Below, one piece after another: positions 10,501-18,202 of a DNA stretch of 64,000 nt (positions are counted from its first letter, which is position 1; every line of letters begins with the position of its first letter). The translations under genes and the position numbers were made by a program. Location: positions 80,142 to 144,141 of the forward strand of contig NZ_FOIR01000006.1 of the NCBI RefSeq assembly GCF_900111145.1, in the 5' to 3' direction. This DNA is from Roseivirga pacifica (lineage in GTDB: Bacteria; Bacteroidota; Bacteroidia; Cytophagales; Cyclobacteriaceae). The notes below the pieces were generated by a model. It had not been told where the DNA came from. It did not search any database and saw nothing but the letters and a program-made list of their open reading frames with translations.

Positions 10501-10632
10501 AATGACATGGTGCTATTTGAAAGCATGTACGATGATTGGCTATTCGAAAACAGAAAGTCACAAATAGACTTTGATACGCTCAACCAGATTTCGGATAACC
10601 TACTGCACTTTGCCAAACGTAGCCCGAAATAG
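7579..10632 (+). CDS. Afp12-like large baseplate wedge protein
   Basis: A 1017-residue protein. The N-terminus has the family hallmark NWTDFNAHDPGITILEQLAY followed by GLTELGYR, shared with Afp12/gpJ-type wedge proteins. The rest is poorly conserved and mixed alpha/beta. The C-terminus has a segment HYSFTITVFLSGWTARFKDP and then LVEILFRKNTPAHIGINFKW that is typical of these proteins in Bacteroidota. It starts 3 bp after the fibre-like gene and ends 2 bp before the tape measure gene. It is predicted to be a second wedge component that expands with Afp11 during contraction. Confidence 0.82.
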   Translation: MASPKTISKNEEVPEALDFQFLKSKGLDFIQELAGENWTDFNAHDPGITILEQLAYGLTELGYRSNLDFVDLLASQQKARKGKPKKDTFYTAAQILPSNPLTTKDYRKLIIDRVKGVRNIWILPLNSFTRRKNIKGLYLALLEPDYESGIDPETTQAQVKKQLNLHSNLGEAFEDVILLKKQEIYVQANIELESNVIAEAVHANIILELERLITRPLRFYSLKEMLDRGFNVNQIFDGPQLKNGFINNDFLREKDSIFYSNQLLNAIRNIEGVKAIEHFNILIEKQNEEGKNEYVDYFDELASQTVDEVVVVKWSHAAALGSKIYKNANDHNFFSYAKDGVHIHLYQKEVDRYLKALKAKVKLRFTQKHEHNYDFEVPKGEPFEIEQYHSIQHHFPKVYGLSKDGIPEKASATRKAQIYQLKAYLIFFEQIMTNYLAQLSRFNELFSLDKKLKKSYFTQVPTDIPQLYKVVGQLEKSPTEDFEQSFNKVVKQIMAELDSFYHRRKNFLAHLLARFGDDTMEFSPEKFNYYFDRDTHRQHTINNWINILENYPHLSGDKARSFDHTSPLWREDAELKNGSPNISVLEKRVRLTLGLPLEVKRIATNLNEQVRFDKKFPSSTSEIAKQHPEYELQPFSRLSVALFENEIDAEETVKKTSLKHIEIDEDLFRRGIWEDNLRIIRSPKTKNTYLLLFKMKEEQEHLHDTHKHKDALEKDLREYVNSMNVAEEQQKVEILLKSSGKPLYVFEFKIDENGRKAQKHNGIYRVLATYRSYDNAHQAAENLKQKLVKMNLGSEGFYVLDHILLRPRDKKVRVNILLNDPSADWSFRLTKAHKLTGIEKGIRKDIRLLRSLSPTYELSRRGQRIIVWKDGDRTIGRCSQKYNSQQEAEIKAREIQAFFGRFSDFDIYDPEKIKFKREVENSNHPLHHYSFTITVFLSGWTARFKDPEFRNLVEILFRKNTPAHIGINFKWLGLNDMVLFESMYDDWLFENRKSQIDFDTLNQISDNLLHFAKRSPK

Positions 10633-10634
10633 TT

Positions 10635-13600
10635 ATGGAGCAGTCGCACGTTATCCAAAAGCAGGTTTTTCAGATAAGCTATTCAGATCAATCGCGGGCT
10701 AAACAACTTCAAGATCGAATCAGTGCAATCGCCTCGCATTCCCTGCAGCAAGCAATAGAAGCTGTTTTGGAGAAGTACGACAAGGACAAGCTCAATATTC
10801 GCTTCGATGAAATCACCTTGAACCTTGGCGGAATTCCAGAGGCTGAGCTAGAGTTTGAAATTCCGAAAAGGGTTAAGGAAGGTTTATCTGAATACCTGCG
10901 TTACCAGTTTTCTCAATTAGAAAGTGGACAGAAAAAGGAGATACTAAAAAGTGATGAGATTGATCAAATAGAACTGCTCACCTATTTTTTACACTACGGT
11001 GTATTGCCTTGGTGGGGAAAGACACATACCAGATTCTCCCCTAAACAACTGATCGAATTGCTAAGCAAAAGCAACCCCAATGCGTTGGCTCAGTTGCTCA
11101 AGCAGCATAAAGGAGCTAAGCATTTCATCCAACGGCTAGTCATTAATGCCAGCGATGCCTCCATTTACAAACTCATAGAAAAGCTCTCTCCTGCCGAAGC
11201 CAAAATTGTTATCGAGATCGGTAAAGACACCATTAAGCTCAATGAAGAAAAGCAGGCAATTAGAACCTCGCGAACCAACTTTCGTCATAAGGTTTGGGAA
11301 TTCATTCTGACCTATTTGCTCAACGACAGAGGTTCCTATTTTAACACCAAAGACTTTGTTCACTCATTGCTATTCAAGCTAGCGGGGCACTTTAACATTG
11401 AGTTTGTAAGCTTACTGCAGCAGTTTCAGTCGGCCATTACAGCCATTAAACTCCCTCCGAACAAAAGGCAACACCTTGCTTCTATTATTCAAGAAATCTA
11501 TACAGAAGAAGTAGCAGGGTCGAAAAAGGTAGCGCCAGACCAACAGACAAAAGCCAACTATATGTCCTCTCATGAGCTTTTGACAGTTTTATCAAACGGT
11601 AAGCTGCCAACAGATCGAAAAAAATTACGCGCTATTGAATCAGCTTTGAATGCGCAATTGGAGAAAGAAAACCGCGAGCTTAACCTAGCAATCAGAAGAC
11701 AAGCACTTAACAAAGACTTCAGAACGTGGCTAAAGCAATTCAAACTGACCAAGTCTTCGCAACAAAAACTAGCGCAACTTCTACCCAAAGAGGCAACCAT
11801 TCGGCAAAGACAAAAAAAGCTTATCGCAGCACTTTGGGATTACCTAACAACAGGTCAGCTATTACCGGCTCATGGCGGTTTCAGCAAAACCAATTTACTC
11901 CACCAACTCAAAGAACAGCTTGACTCCGGTTCTAAAGATTTAAGCCTCTTCATTATTAAACACGGAAAGAGCTATGCCTTTAGAAAACGACTTATCGACT
12001 TTCTAGATGAGGCGTATATCAAAAAAGTGATTGTAGCTATTGAGCCCAATGACGCCCCTGTAATATTTGAAGTTGCCGATAAACTGGAGGAAATAAGAGC
12101 ACAAAAAACAGTGCCCATAAGTGCGAACGCTAGTACGTTCAGAAAGCTTAAATGGGAGTTTATTCTTTCTGCCTTACTAGTAGATCGAGGTTCGCGATTT
12201 AACTTAAAATCGTTTGTGAAAAGTACGCTCCAAAACTTAGCGGCTCACTTCAATATCAATATTCAAGATTTTATTCACCACGCACTCATACACCTCAAGC
12301 AGACCGAAAAATCAATTAAGTCGAGTGATTTGGCGGTTGTTCTCCAAGCTCTTCAACAAGAAGAATTGACTGCCGAAAGGCGAAAAAACGAAGCAGTAAG
12401 CACACAACTTATTGAACAAGTTAGGTTTAACTGGGTGCAACATGTTGTAAGCCGCTTGACCAACCCATGGTGGGCCGCAGAGCATAAGCTAGGACTCTCT
12501 GGCTTTGAAAACATCTTTCTAAAGATTAGCAAGACACACACCGTAAAACTTCGTCAGCTATTGTTGGCGCAATTAACGATGAGTCACAAGCGAAAATTCA
12601 TGCTTTCCATGCTATCTGAGCCGGCAAAAATCCGCATGATTGAAGTTGTACAACCCAAGTCGTCAACGGCCATTAAGTTTTATATAAAAGCCCTAGAAAA
12701 ACTCGAAAGTGAGCAGGCCACTAAATCGGAAAGCCTAACGCTACAAAAATGGGATGTGATCATTTATTCATTAGTGAGCGATAGAGGTTCCTTCTTCAAT
12801 CTCAAATCATTTATAATGACTACCCTGCACAAATTATCGCATCACTTTAATATTGATTTCGAGACCCTTTTCACCAGCTTTATTTCTATTGGCTCAAGCT
12901 TAAAGGTACCGGAAACCAACGAATTCAAACGCGCTATTCTAGAGTTGCAAGACACCTTCAACAACACCAAAAAAGCAACGAAAAATCAGCCCTATCAATC
13001 ACAAAAATCAATTACGATACTCGAAGCCTTGGCTCCTTCCTTCAAAAAACACACATCGATAGAAAGCTGGTTAGCGGCCAATGAGCCGATAGATACCAAG
13101 TCATTAATCAAGCTGATAAAACAAGCAGGCTATACCGAGCGCAGTTTTGCAAAACTTATACAGGCCGCAGGGTTAGAAACACAAAAGCTGCTACAGCAAT
13201 TATTGACCAATCAAGCCTTAGAGTTCTTAAACAGTTATTTAGCCAAACTTCCACATGCTATATCATCAAATACAAAAGGTGATTCAATTGCAGAACTAAA
13301 CGCTTTCATTGAGGCAACCTTCAAGAATGGGCAATGGGCATTCACTTATAAAAAATCACTGGTCAAAGAGCTTGAAAGCACACAGCTAAATGCAGAAAAA
13401 CTCATCCAGCTTTTCAGGCAAAAAGGCCTATCCGCTGAACGCTTATTTATGATTTTCAAACAGTTTAGCCCAAATGAACAGCAATTACTTCTTAAGCGCC
13501 TCACAACTAAAGAAAGCATGTTCATGGAGGCTTATCATCACGATTTAATTGTACTCCTAAAGCACTATAAAAATATAGACAGAATGCGTATTCAGCAGAT

Positions 13601-14399
13601 CATCCATGCATTTAGTCTCAGCTACCTAATCTCTTCTAAACACATTAACAAACACGACTATTTTAGTGCTCTTCTATCCGCAATCTCTAGTCACCTTGGT
13701 TTCGATTTAAAGCAAAGCAAGCAAGCATTGGACGAGCTACTGAATGAATTAAAGCAGGAAATGAAAAGCACTCTCCCGCTTTCTTGGGCAAAGCTCCATC
13801 AAGCTAAAAGTTCAGTCAAAAACGAAAATGAATCGACCGTTCAAAACGCGCTAGAAAGAAATGAAAGTAAAAACTCTGAGGAAGAAGATGACGATCAAGA
13901 CAAAGGAGTACTTGTTCATAATGCCGGGCTGGTAATTCTATGGCCTTTCGTTACCCAGTATTTTCAAATGCTGAATCTGCTAGAAGAAAACAGTTTCAAA
14001 ACGCCTGAAGATGCGGTCAAAGGTGTTCATCTTCTCCATTATTTGGCAACGGGGCAAGACGAGCCGCTGGAATACGAACTGTACCTCAACAAGCTTTTGT
14101 GCGGCATAGCACCAGGCACTCCAATAGCAACCGACTTGGGGCTTACCAAGCAAGAAAAAGAGCTTTCAGAAAGCCTTTTAAATGGTGCCATTGGCAACTG
14201 GCCTAACATGAAAGACACCTCGCCTCAAGCCTTGCGTGAAAGCTTTTTGCAAAGGTCGGGCATTGTTGAAATTAAGTACGACAGCATAGAGCTTCGCGTA
14301 GAAAAGAAAACCCTAGATGTGCTGCTCGACTCAATGCCATGGGGTTACTCGGTAATAAAATTTCCTTGGACAAAGAAACCAATTCATGTAACATGGTAA
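10635..14399 (+). CDS. eCIS tape measure protein (Afp14-like)
   Basis: A 1254-residue protein. The N-terminus (HVIQKQVFQISYSDQSRAKQ, later LNIRFDEITLNLGGI) and the C-terminus (VLVHNAGLVILWPFVTQYF; LATGQDEPLEYELYLNKLL; SMPWGYSVIKFPWTKKP) are the conserved ends of the contractile injection system tape measure family. The middle is long, helical and rich in Lys, Gln and Leu. It holds three diverged copies of a ~40-residue unit (core DRGSxFNxKxF...HFNI) at about residues 215-255, 501-541 and 700-741. The protein sets tube length inside the particle. Its stop overlaps the start region of the ATPase gene. Confidence 0.9.
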   Translation: MEQSHVIQKQVFQISYSDQSRAKQLQDRISAIASHSLQQAIEAVLEKYDKDKLNIRFDEITLNLGGIPEAELEFEIPKRVKEGLSEYLRYQFSQLESGQKKEILKSDEIDQIELLTYFLHYGVLPWWGKTHTRFSPKQLIELLSKSNPNALAQLLKQHKGAKHFIQRLVINASDASIYKLIEKLSPAEAKIVIEIGKDTIKLNEEKQAIRTSRTNFRHKVWEFILTYLLNDRGSYFNTKDFVHSLLFKLAGHFNIEFVSLLQQFQSAITAIKLPPNKRQHLASIIQEIYTEEVAGSKKVAPDQQTKANYMSSHELLTVLSNGKLPTDRKKLRAIESALNAQLEKENRELNLAIRRQALNKDFRTWLKQFKLTKSSQQKLAQLLPKEATIRQRQKKLIAALWDYLTTGQLLPAHGGFSKTNLLHQLKEQLDSGSKDLSLFIIKHGKSYAFRKRLIDFLDEAYIKKVIVAIEPNDAPVIFEVADKLEEIRAQKTVPISANASTFRKLKWEFILSALLVDRGSRFNLKSFVKSTLQNLAAHFNINIQDFIHHALIHLKQTEKSIKSSDLAVVLQALQQEELTAERRKNEAVSTQLIEQVRFNWVQHVVSRLTNPWWAAEHKLGLSGFENIFLKISKTHTVKLRQLLLAQLTMSHKRKFMLSMLSEPAKIRMIEVVQPKSSTAIKFYIKALEKLESEQATKSESLTLQKWDVIIYSLVSDRGSFFNLKSFIMTTLHKLSHHFNIDFETLFTSFISIGSSLKVPETNEFKRAILELQDTFNNTKKATKNQPYQSQKSITILEALAPSFKKHTSIESWLAANEPIDTKSLIKLIKQAGYTERSFAKLIQAAGLETQKLLQQLLTNQALEFLNSYLAKLPHAISSNTKGDSIAELNAFIEATFKNGQWAFTYKKSLVKELESTQLNAEKLIQLFRQKGLSAERLFMIFKQFSPNEQQLLLKRLTTKESMFMEAYHHDLIVLLKHYKNIDRMRIQQIIHAFSLSYLISSKHINKHDYFSALLSAISSHLGFDLKQSKQALDELLNELKQEMKSTLPLSWAKLHQAKSSVKNENESTVQNALERNESKNSEEEDDDQDKGVLVHNAGLVILWPFVTQYFQMLNLLEENSFKTPEDAVKGVHLLHYLATGQDEPLEYELYLNKLLCGIAPGTPIATDLGLTKQEKELSESLLNGAIGNWPNMKDTSPQALRESFLQRSGIVEIKYDSIELRVEKKTLDVLLDSMPWGYSVIKFPWTKKPIHVTW

Positions 14400-15748
14400 T
14401 GACACCAATCACAAAAAACGCCCAAACAATCAACCTAGAGCTCACTTGGTTCGAAGAGGTTTTGCACACTAGGCTGAACACCTATTTGAATGTTAACGCA
14501 GAACAAAAAAGCATTTACGACATTCCGCCTCCTGAATTAAATAAAGAAGACTCTTATTACGGTGGCTTAGTAAGCTACTACAGCATGAGTTTTGCAGAGC
14601 GGATTGCACTCATTCTGGCGCTCATTCCTCATGTACGCCCCAATTTGTTAGATATCCTGTTTACCAAAAACGAAAGTCTGAACCGTGGTTACACAGAATT
14701 TGGAGGCATACACGGCAACTTCCATAGCGGTTTTATCCCAACTGGGGAAACCCTGGCTTTTGTACTGTCTGGCAACAACTTGGAAGAAAGGCTCAACCTC
14801 CTCAAACTGTTTAACCCAGAGCACTTTTTCTTCCGCCATGGCATTTTAAAAATGGAAAAAGGCCAGACCAACATGGATGAGCCTTTGCTTAGCAGTGTGC
14901 TGAAAATCTCAGACGAGTACCTTTCATTACTCACTATGGGCGAAGCATATCGCCCTGAATATTCCACTCAATTTCCTGCCAAACGGATTGAAACAAAACT
15001 TAATTGGGAGGACTTGGTGCTAACTGACCATGTGCGGGAAGAGCTTGAAGATATTATTACATGGATTAGGCACGGTAATACTCTAATGAATGATTGGGGT
15101 TTGGAAAAGCGGGTAAAGCAAGGCTATCGTGCCATGTTCTATGGCCCACCAGGCACTGGCAAAACCTTAACCGCTTGTCTTATTGGTAAGGCTTTGGGCA
15201 TTGATACTTATCGGATTGACCTGTCTATGATCGTATCGAAATTTATTGGCGAAACAGAAAAGAACCTGGCCAACGTGTTCGATCAGGCTGAAAACAAAAA
15301 CTGGATTCTGTTTTTTGATGAAGCAGATGCACTCTTCGGAAAAAGAACGAATACAACCTCTTCGAACGACAGACATGCAAACCAAGAGGTGGCTTATTTG
15401 CTGCAACGTATTGAAGACTTTGCGGGTATCACCATTCTTGCCAGTAATCTAAAGGGCAATTTGGACGATGCTTTTGCTAGGCGATTTCAATCTATGATCT
15501 ACTTTCCCGTTCCGGATAGAGAGCAGAGACTGCTACTTTGGGAGAAAGGTTTCAATGGCAAACTGCAAATAGATGATAAGATAGACTGGTTGAAAATTGC
15601 CGATGAATACGAGATCACGGGCGGTTCCATTACCAATGTATTGAGACATTGCTCCATAAAAGCTATTCAAAGAGACTCGAAAAAGGTGTTTATGAAGGAC
15701 ATTGTTTCGGGCATTAAAAAAGAACATCAAAAAGAAGGCAAAGCCTAA
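14393..15748 (+). CDS. AAA+ ATPase of the eCIS (Afp15-like)
   Basis: About 451 residues with an N-terminal helical domain and a C-terminal AAA+ module. It has Walker A GPPGTGKT near residue 250, Walker B with WILFFDEADALFGKR near 305, a sensor/arginine-finger region with DDAFARRFQSMIYFPVPDRE, and a C-terminal helical lid (GGSITNVLRHCSIKAI). ATG 14393 overlaps the tape-measure stop by 7 bp and ATG 14399 by 1 bp (TAATG); either gives coupled translation. Afp15-type ATPases are required for eCIS assembly or maturation rather than for sheath recycling. This is the last conserved eCIS structural/assembly gene seen here. Confidence 0.92.
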   Translation: MVMTPITKNAQTINLELTWFEEVLHTRLNTYLNVNAEQKSIYDIPPPELNKEDSYYGGLVSYYSMSFAERIALILALIPHVRPNLLDILFTKNESLNRGYTEFGGIHGNFHSGFIPTGETLAFVLSGNNLEERLNLLKLFNPEHFFFRHGILKMEKGQTNMDEPLLSSVLKISDEYLSLLTMGEAYRPEYSTQFPAKRIETKLNWEDLVLTDHVREELEDIITWIRHGNTLMNDWGLEKRVKQGYRAMFYGPPGTGKTLTACLIGKALGIDTYRIDLSMIVSKFIGETEKNLANVFDQAENKNWILFFDEADALFGKRTNTTSSNDRHANQEVAYLLQRIEDFAGITILASNLKGNLDDAFARRFQSMIYFPVPDREQRLLLWEKGFNGKLQIDDKIDWLKIADEYEITGGSITNVLRHCSIKAIQRDSKKVFMKDIVSGIKKEHQKEGKA

Positions 15749-15758
15749 ATCACAAACC

Positions 15759-16364
15759 ATGAACATCATTGAAAAAGCCAACATGCAGAGTTTTCACGAA
15801 CACCGGCTCAATGAGTTTGGCGACCTTTCTGTAAAGTCTTTAGGCTGGAAAAACACCATGAGCCAGCAAAAAAGGTTCGAAATACTCATTCAAATTGGTG
15901 ACTTAAACGGCACGAATGTTCTTGACCTCGGTTGTGGTTATGGCGACTTAAAGCCTTTTTTGGACGAACACTTTGAAAACTTCACCTATATAGGTGTCGA
16001 ACATATGCCTGAGTTTTTCAGAATTGCCCAAGAGAATTATGGCGACTTAAAGGACACCTACTTTGTACAGGGCGATTTCTCGAAAATGACTTTTGAAGAT
16101 GTAGATTATATCCTTGCCTCTGGAGCCTTAGGTTACAAATGCCAAAATGAAATCTATTACTGGGAAACCATTGCGCACATGATCAAATCAGCGAATAAAG
16201 GAGTGGCTTTTAATATGCTGGATGAAACGAAATTCCCTGAACACAATCTGCTCAAAGCACACAACAAAAGTAAGGTAGTGGATTTTTGCAGCAAGCTATG
16301 CAACCACGTTCAAGTGATAGACAACTACCTTGAAGACGATTTTACAGTCTTTGCGCTGAAATAA
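15759..16364 (+). CDS. class I SAM-dependent methyltransferase at the eCIS 3' end
   Basis: 201 residues from ATG 15759. An upstream ATG at 15702 overlaps the ATPase gene and gives a Lys-rich leader, so it was not chosen. The Rossmann motif I is NVLDLGCGYGDLKPF, followed by YIGVEHMPEFFRIAQENYGD (acidic loop after beta-2) and a QGDFSKMTFEDVDYILASGA segment. The fold is clear but the substrate is unknown. It begins 11 bp after the ATPase stop and is co-directional, so it is probably co-transcribed with the eCIS. It could modify an eCIS component, a cargo, or be a downstream passenger. Confidence 0.82.
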   Translation: MNIIEKANMQSFHEHRLNEFGDLSVKSLGWKNTMSQQKRFEILIQIGDLNGTNVLDLGCGYGDLKPFLDEHFENFTYIGVEHMPEFFRIAQENYGDLKDTYFVQGDFSKMTFEDVDYILASGALGYKCQNEIYYWETIAHMIKSANKGVAFNMLDETKFPEHNLLKAHNKSKVVDFCSKLCNHVQVIDNYLEDDFTVFALK

Positions 16365-16370
16365 AAATAG

Positions 16371-16931
16371 CTACTTAGTATTCAAGGCTTTTGCCCCCAT
16401 CACATCAGCCTCCTTTTCAAGCCCCACATTATCGTTTACGGCAACGCCATTTACAGCTGTGGTAGGCTGCACACGGCCTTGCTTCTGCTGAACAGTATGC
16501 CAAGCCTCATGCGGCAAGTGCTTTTCTTGGCCAGAGGCAATGTGAATATCACTACCTTGGGCATATGCGTGGGCATTCATTTGTGCTGGCTTTGGCGAAT
16601 TATAATGCACACGAACATCAGAAACATCTACCCCTGAAAGATTTTCAATACCCGATTTTAGACTATCGGGCATTCCCGTTTTGTTAGGTTTTTGCTGCAC
16701 GGTTTCAAATTTACCTTGCACAGGCTCTTCTTCTTCAGCCATTAGTTGTGCGGTATTAAACTTACCTTGAGTTAATTCTTCCTCTTCGGGCATTAATTGG
16801 CTAACAACCTTATTTTGAACCGGTTCCTCTTCTTCAACCCGTTGAGCAGCAGCTTGGCCGCTAAACTGACTGTTGGCTGCAGAACGACTTGAAGTGGACT
16901 TATTTTCCTGTGCGTAGCGTGATGTTTTCAT
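16371..16931 (-). CDS. DUF4157 protein with HEAWH motif, candidate eCIS cargo or eCIS-linked peptidase-like protein
   Basis: 186 residues from the ATG at 16931; the frame extends upstream but the extra leader is hydrophobic and has no counterpart in the family. The first ~80 residues are disordered and polar, with three acidic blocks (EEEE) alternating with QNKV or QGKF tags. Residues ~85-180 are a DUF4157 domain (SDVRVHYNSPKPAQMNAHAY, HEAWHTVQQKQGRV at 141-154, LEKEADVMG at 171-179), matching an HExxH plus distal Glu zinc site. DUF4157 domains are known to associate with eCIS loci and with toxin N-termini. No toxin domain follows here. It converges on the methyltransferase gene with a 6-bp gap. 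Confidence 0.85.
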   Translation of the reverse strand: MKTSRYAQENKSTSSRSAANSQFSGQAAAQRVEEEEPVQNKVVSQLMPEEEELTQGKFNTAQLMAEEEEPVQGKFETVQQKPNKTGMPDSLKSGIENLSGVDVSDVRVHYNSPKPAQMNAHAYAQGSDIHIASGQEKHLPHEAWHTVQQKQGRVQPTTAVNGVAVNDNVGLEKEADVMGAKALNTK

Positions 16932-16960
16932 GTGTTTATTTTTTCGCCCTTCGACAAGAT

Positions 16961-16992
16961 TAAAAATACTTAAAATTCTGATAATTAACCAA
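16961..16992 (-). promoter_or_regulatory. candidate Bacteroidota-type promoter for the DUF4157 gene
   Basis: On the minus strand a TTG (plus 16990-16992) is followed after 21 bp by TATTTTTA (plus 16961-16968), matching the TTG/TAnnTTTG pattern except at the last base. A start site would fall about 25 bp upstream of the ATG at 16931. AT-rich DNA makes such matches common, so this is tentative. Confidence 0.3.
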
Positions 16993-17028
16993 TTGAATAC
17001 CGAATCAAAAATCAACTAACTTCACCTT

Positions 17029-17631
17029 ATGATCAAAGGAATTGAAGGCTATTCGGAGGCATTAGAAAAGTTTACCTCATTAACCCTGTCCATCGATTTT
17101 GAACTACTGCACAAAGATTTTCTGGCCTATATCCCTAAAGAAAAGTGTCATATACTAGACCTCGGAGCGGGTATCGGCAGAGATGCGGATTATCTTTCGG
17201 CATTGGGTCACAAAGTGGTTGCTGTAGAGCCTAACCCAGAAATGGTTGCAGTTGGCAAATCACTCTTCAAAAACAAAGTTGAATGGATAAGTGATAGTCT
17301 GCCCATACTCAAAATGTTAAACAGCAATTATCAATTCAACTTCATTTTAGCCTCTGGAGTTTGGCATCACATAAACGGTGAAGAGCAAAAACAAGCAATA
17401 AAACGGACTGCTCAATTGCTAGATGTGGATGGCATTTTCGCAGTGTCGTTGAGAAACGGTCCGGCAGGATTGGGAAAAAAAATTTACCCGACAGATGAGA
17501 AAGTAATTATTAAAGCAGCTTCAGCAAATGGTTTAAAGCTTTTGCTGCATAAAGAAAACCAACCTAGCCTAATCGCTAATAAAGCGAATGTTCGATGGAC
17601 CAGATTGGTTTTCCAAAAACCGGACTTATAA
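17029..17631 (+). CDS. class I SAM-dependent methyltransferase
   Basis: 200 residues. Motif I is HILDLGAGIGRDADYLSALG and the acidic loop is VVAVEPNPEMVAVGK, followed by a FNFILASGVWHHINGEEQKQ region typical of small-molecule methyltransferases (methyltransferase 11/25-like). It is divergent from the DUF4157 gene, with 97 bp between the starts, and its end overlaps the cytochrome gene by 6 bp in convergent orientation. It is not a close copy of the methyltransferase at 15759. The substrate is unknown. Confidence 0.85.
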   Translation: MIKGIEGYSEALEKFTSLTLSIDFELLHKDFLAYIPKEKCHILDLGAGIGRDADYLSALGHKVVAVEPNPEMVAVGKSLFKNKVEWISDSLPILKMLNSNYQFNFILASGVWHHINGEEQKQAIKRTAQLLDVDGIFAVSLRNGPAGLGKKIYPTDEKVIIKAASANGLKLLLHKENQPSLIANKANVRWTRLVFQKPDL

Positions 17632-18105
17632 TGTTCTAAAGTATTCTAACACAGCCCTAGCCTGCTCTTCCGTTAGGCCCATGTCCGACATTGGCGATCC
17701 GTTAAACTCCAAAAACAAGTCTTTTGCCAAAGGATCATCACGAAGCATTTTAGCCGGTTCCAAAATCATGTTCATAATCCATTCAGGAGACCTTCTATCC
17801 ACTACTCCCTTCACTGCAGGACCAATAAACTTGTCTTCCACCTTGTGGCAAATCACACAGCTTTGCTTAAATACTCCTTCACCTGTTTTAGCAAGTTCTT
17901 CATCAATTGTGTCGGGAATATCCACAGAAGTGATAGGCCCCACACCCTTGCTTTCCAAGTCAACGCGAGTTGATGCTTTTTCCTCTTTAGGTGCTTTATT
18001 TCCAGCACCATTAATGTCATAATTATCGGTATTGTCCTTTTTACCCGAACAAGAAATGGTGAATGCGGCCAAAAGTGCGGCCAATAGTAATTGATTCGTC
18101 TTCAT
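17626..18105 (-). CDS. c-type cytochrome lipoprotein
   Basis: 159 residues from the ATG at 18105, chosen because it begins a clean lipoprotein signal (KTNQLLLAALLAAFTISCSG, lipid-modified Cys 19). After a charged linker comes a single class I cytochrome c domain with CVICH at 83-87 for covalent haem. A Met near 139-142 (GSPMSDMGL) is the probable sixth ligand, and the C-terminal helix is EEQARAVLEYFRTL. It is a membrane-anchored, periplasm-facing electron carrier. No oxidase or dehydrogenase partner is adjacent. Confidence 0.88.
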   Translation of the reverse strand: MKTNQLLLAALLAAFTISCSGKKDNTDNYDINGAGNKAPKEEKASTRVDLESKGVGPITSVDIPDTIDEELAKTGEGVFKQSCVICHKVEDKFIGPAVKGVVDRRSPEWIMNMILEPAKMLRDDPLAKDLFLEFNGSPMSDMGLTEEQARAVLEYFRTL

Positions 18106-18202
18106 ATTATGAGTAGCGCGTTTTTTCCGCTCACAATTAACAAGAATTAGGTTTGAAAAAAAATCATTAACTAGAGAAGCCGATTTTTTAACCACTACAC
18201 CT

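Noticed and set aside
1..16364. Prophage or T6SS interpretation of the tail-like genes
   Set aside because: No capsid, terminase, lysis, integrase or TssJLM/ClpV genes; the set and order (Afp14-like tape measure, Afp15-like ATPase) is that of eCIS.
15702..16364. Longer start (ATG 15702) for the methyltransferase
   Set aside because: It would overlap the ATPase gene by 47 bp and add a Lys-rich leader; ATG 15759 gives the normal family N-terminus.
17588..18022. A 144-residue plus-strand frame rich in Ser and Pro
   Set aside because: It is antisense to the cytochrome c gene, which has a lipobox and CVICH; the frame begins inside the methyltransferase gene.
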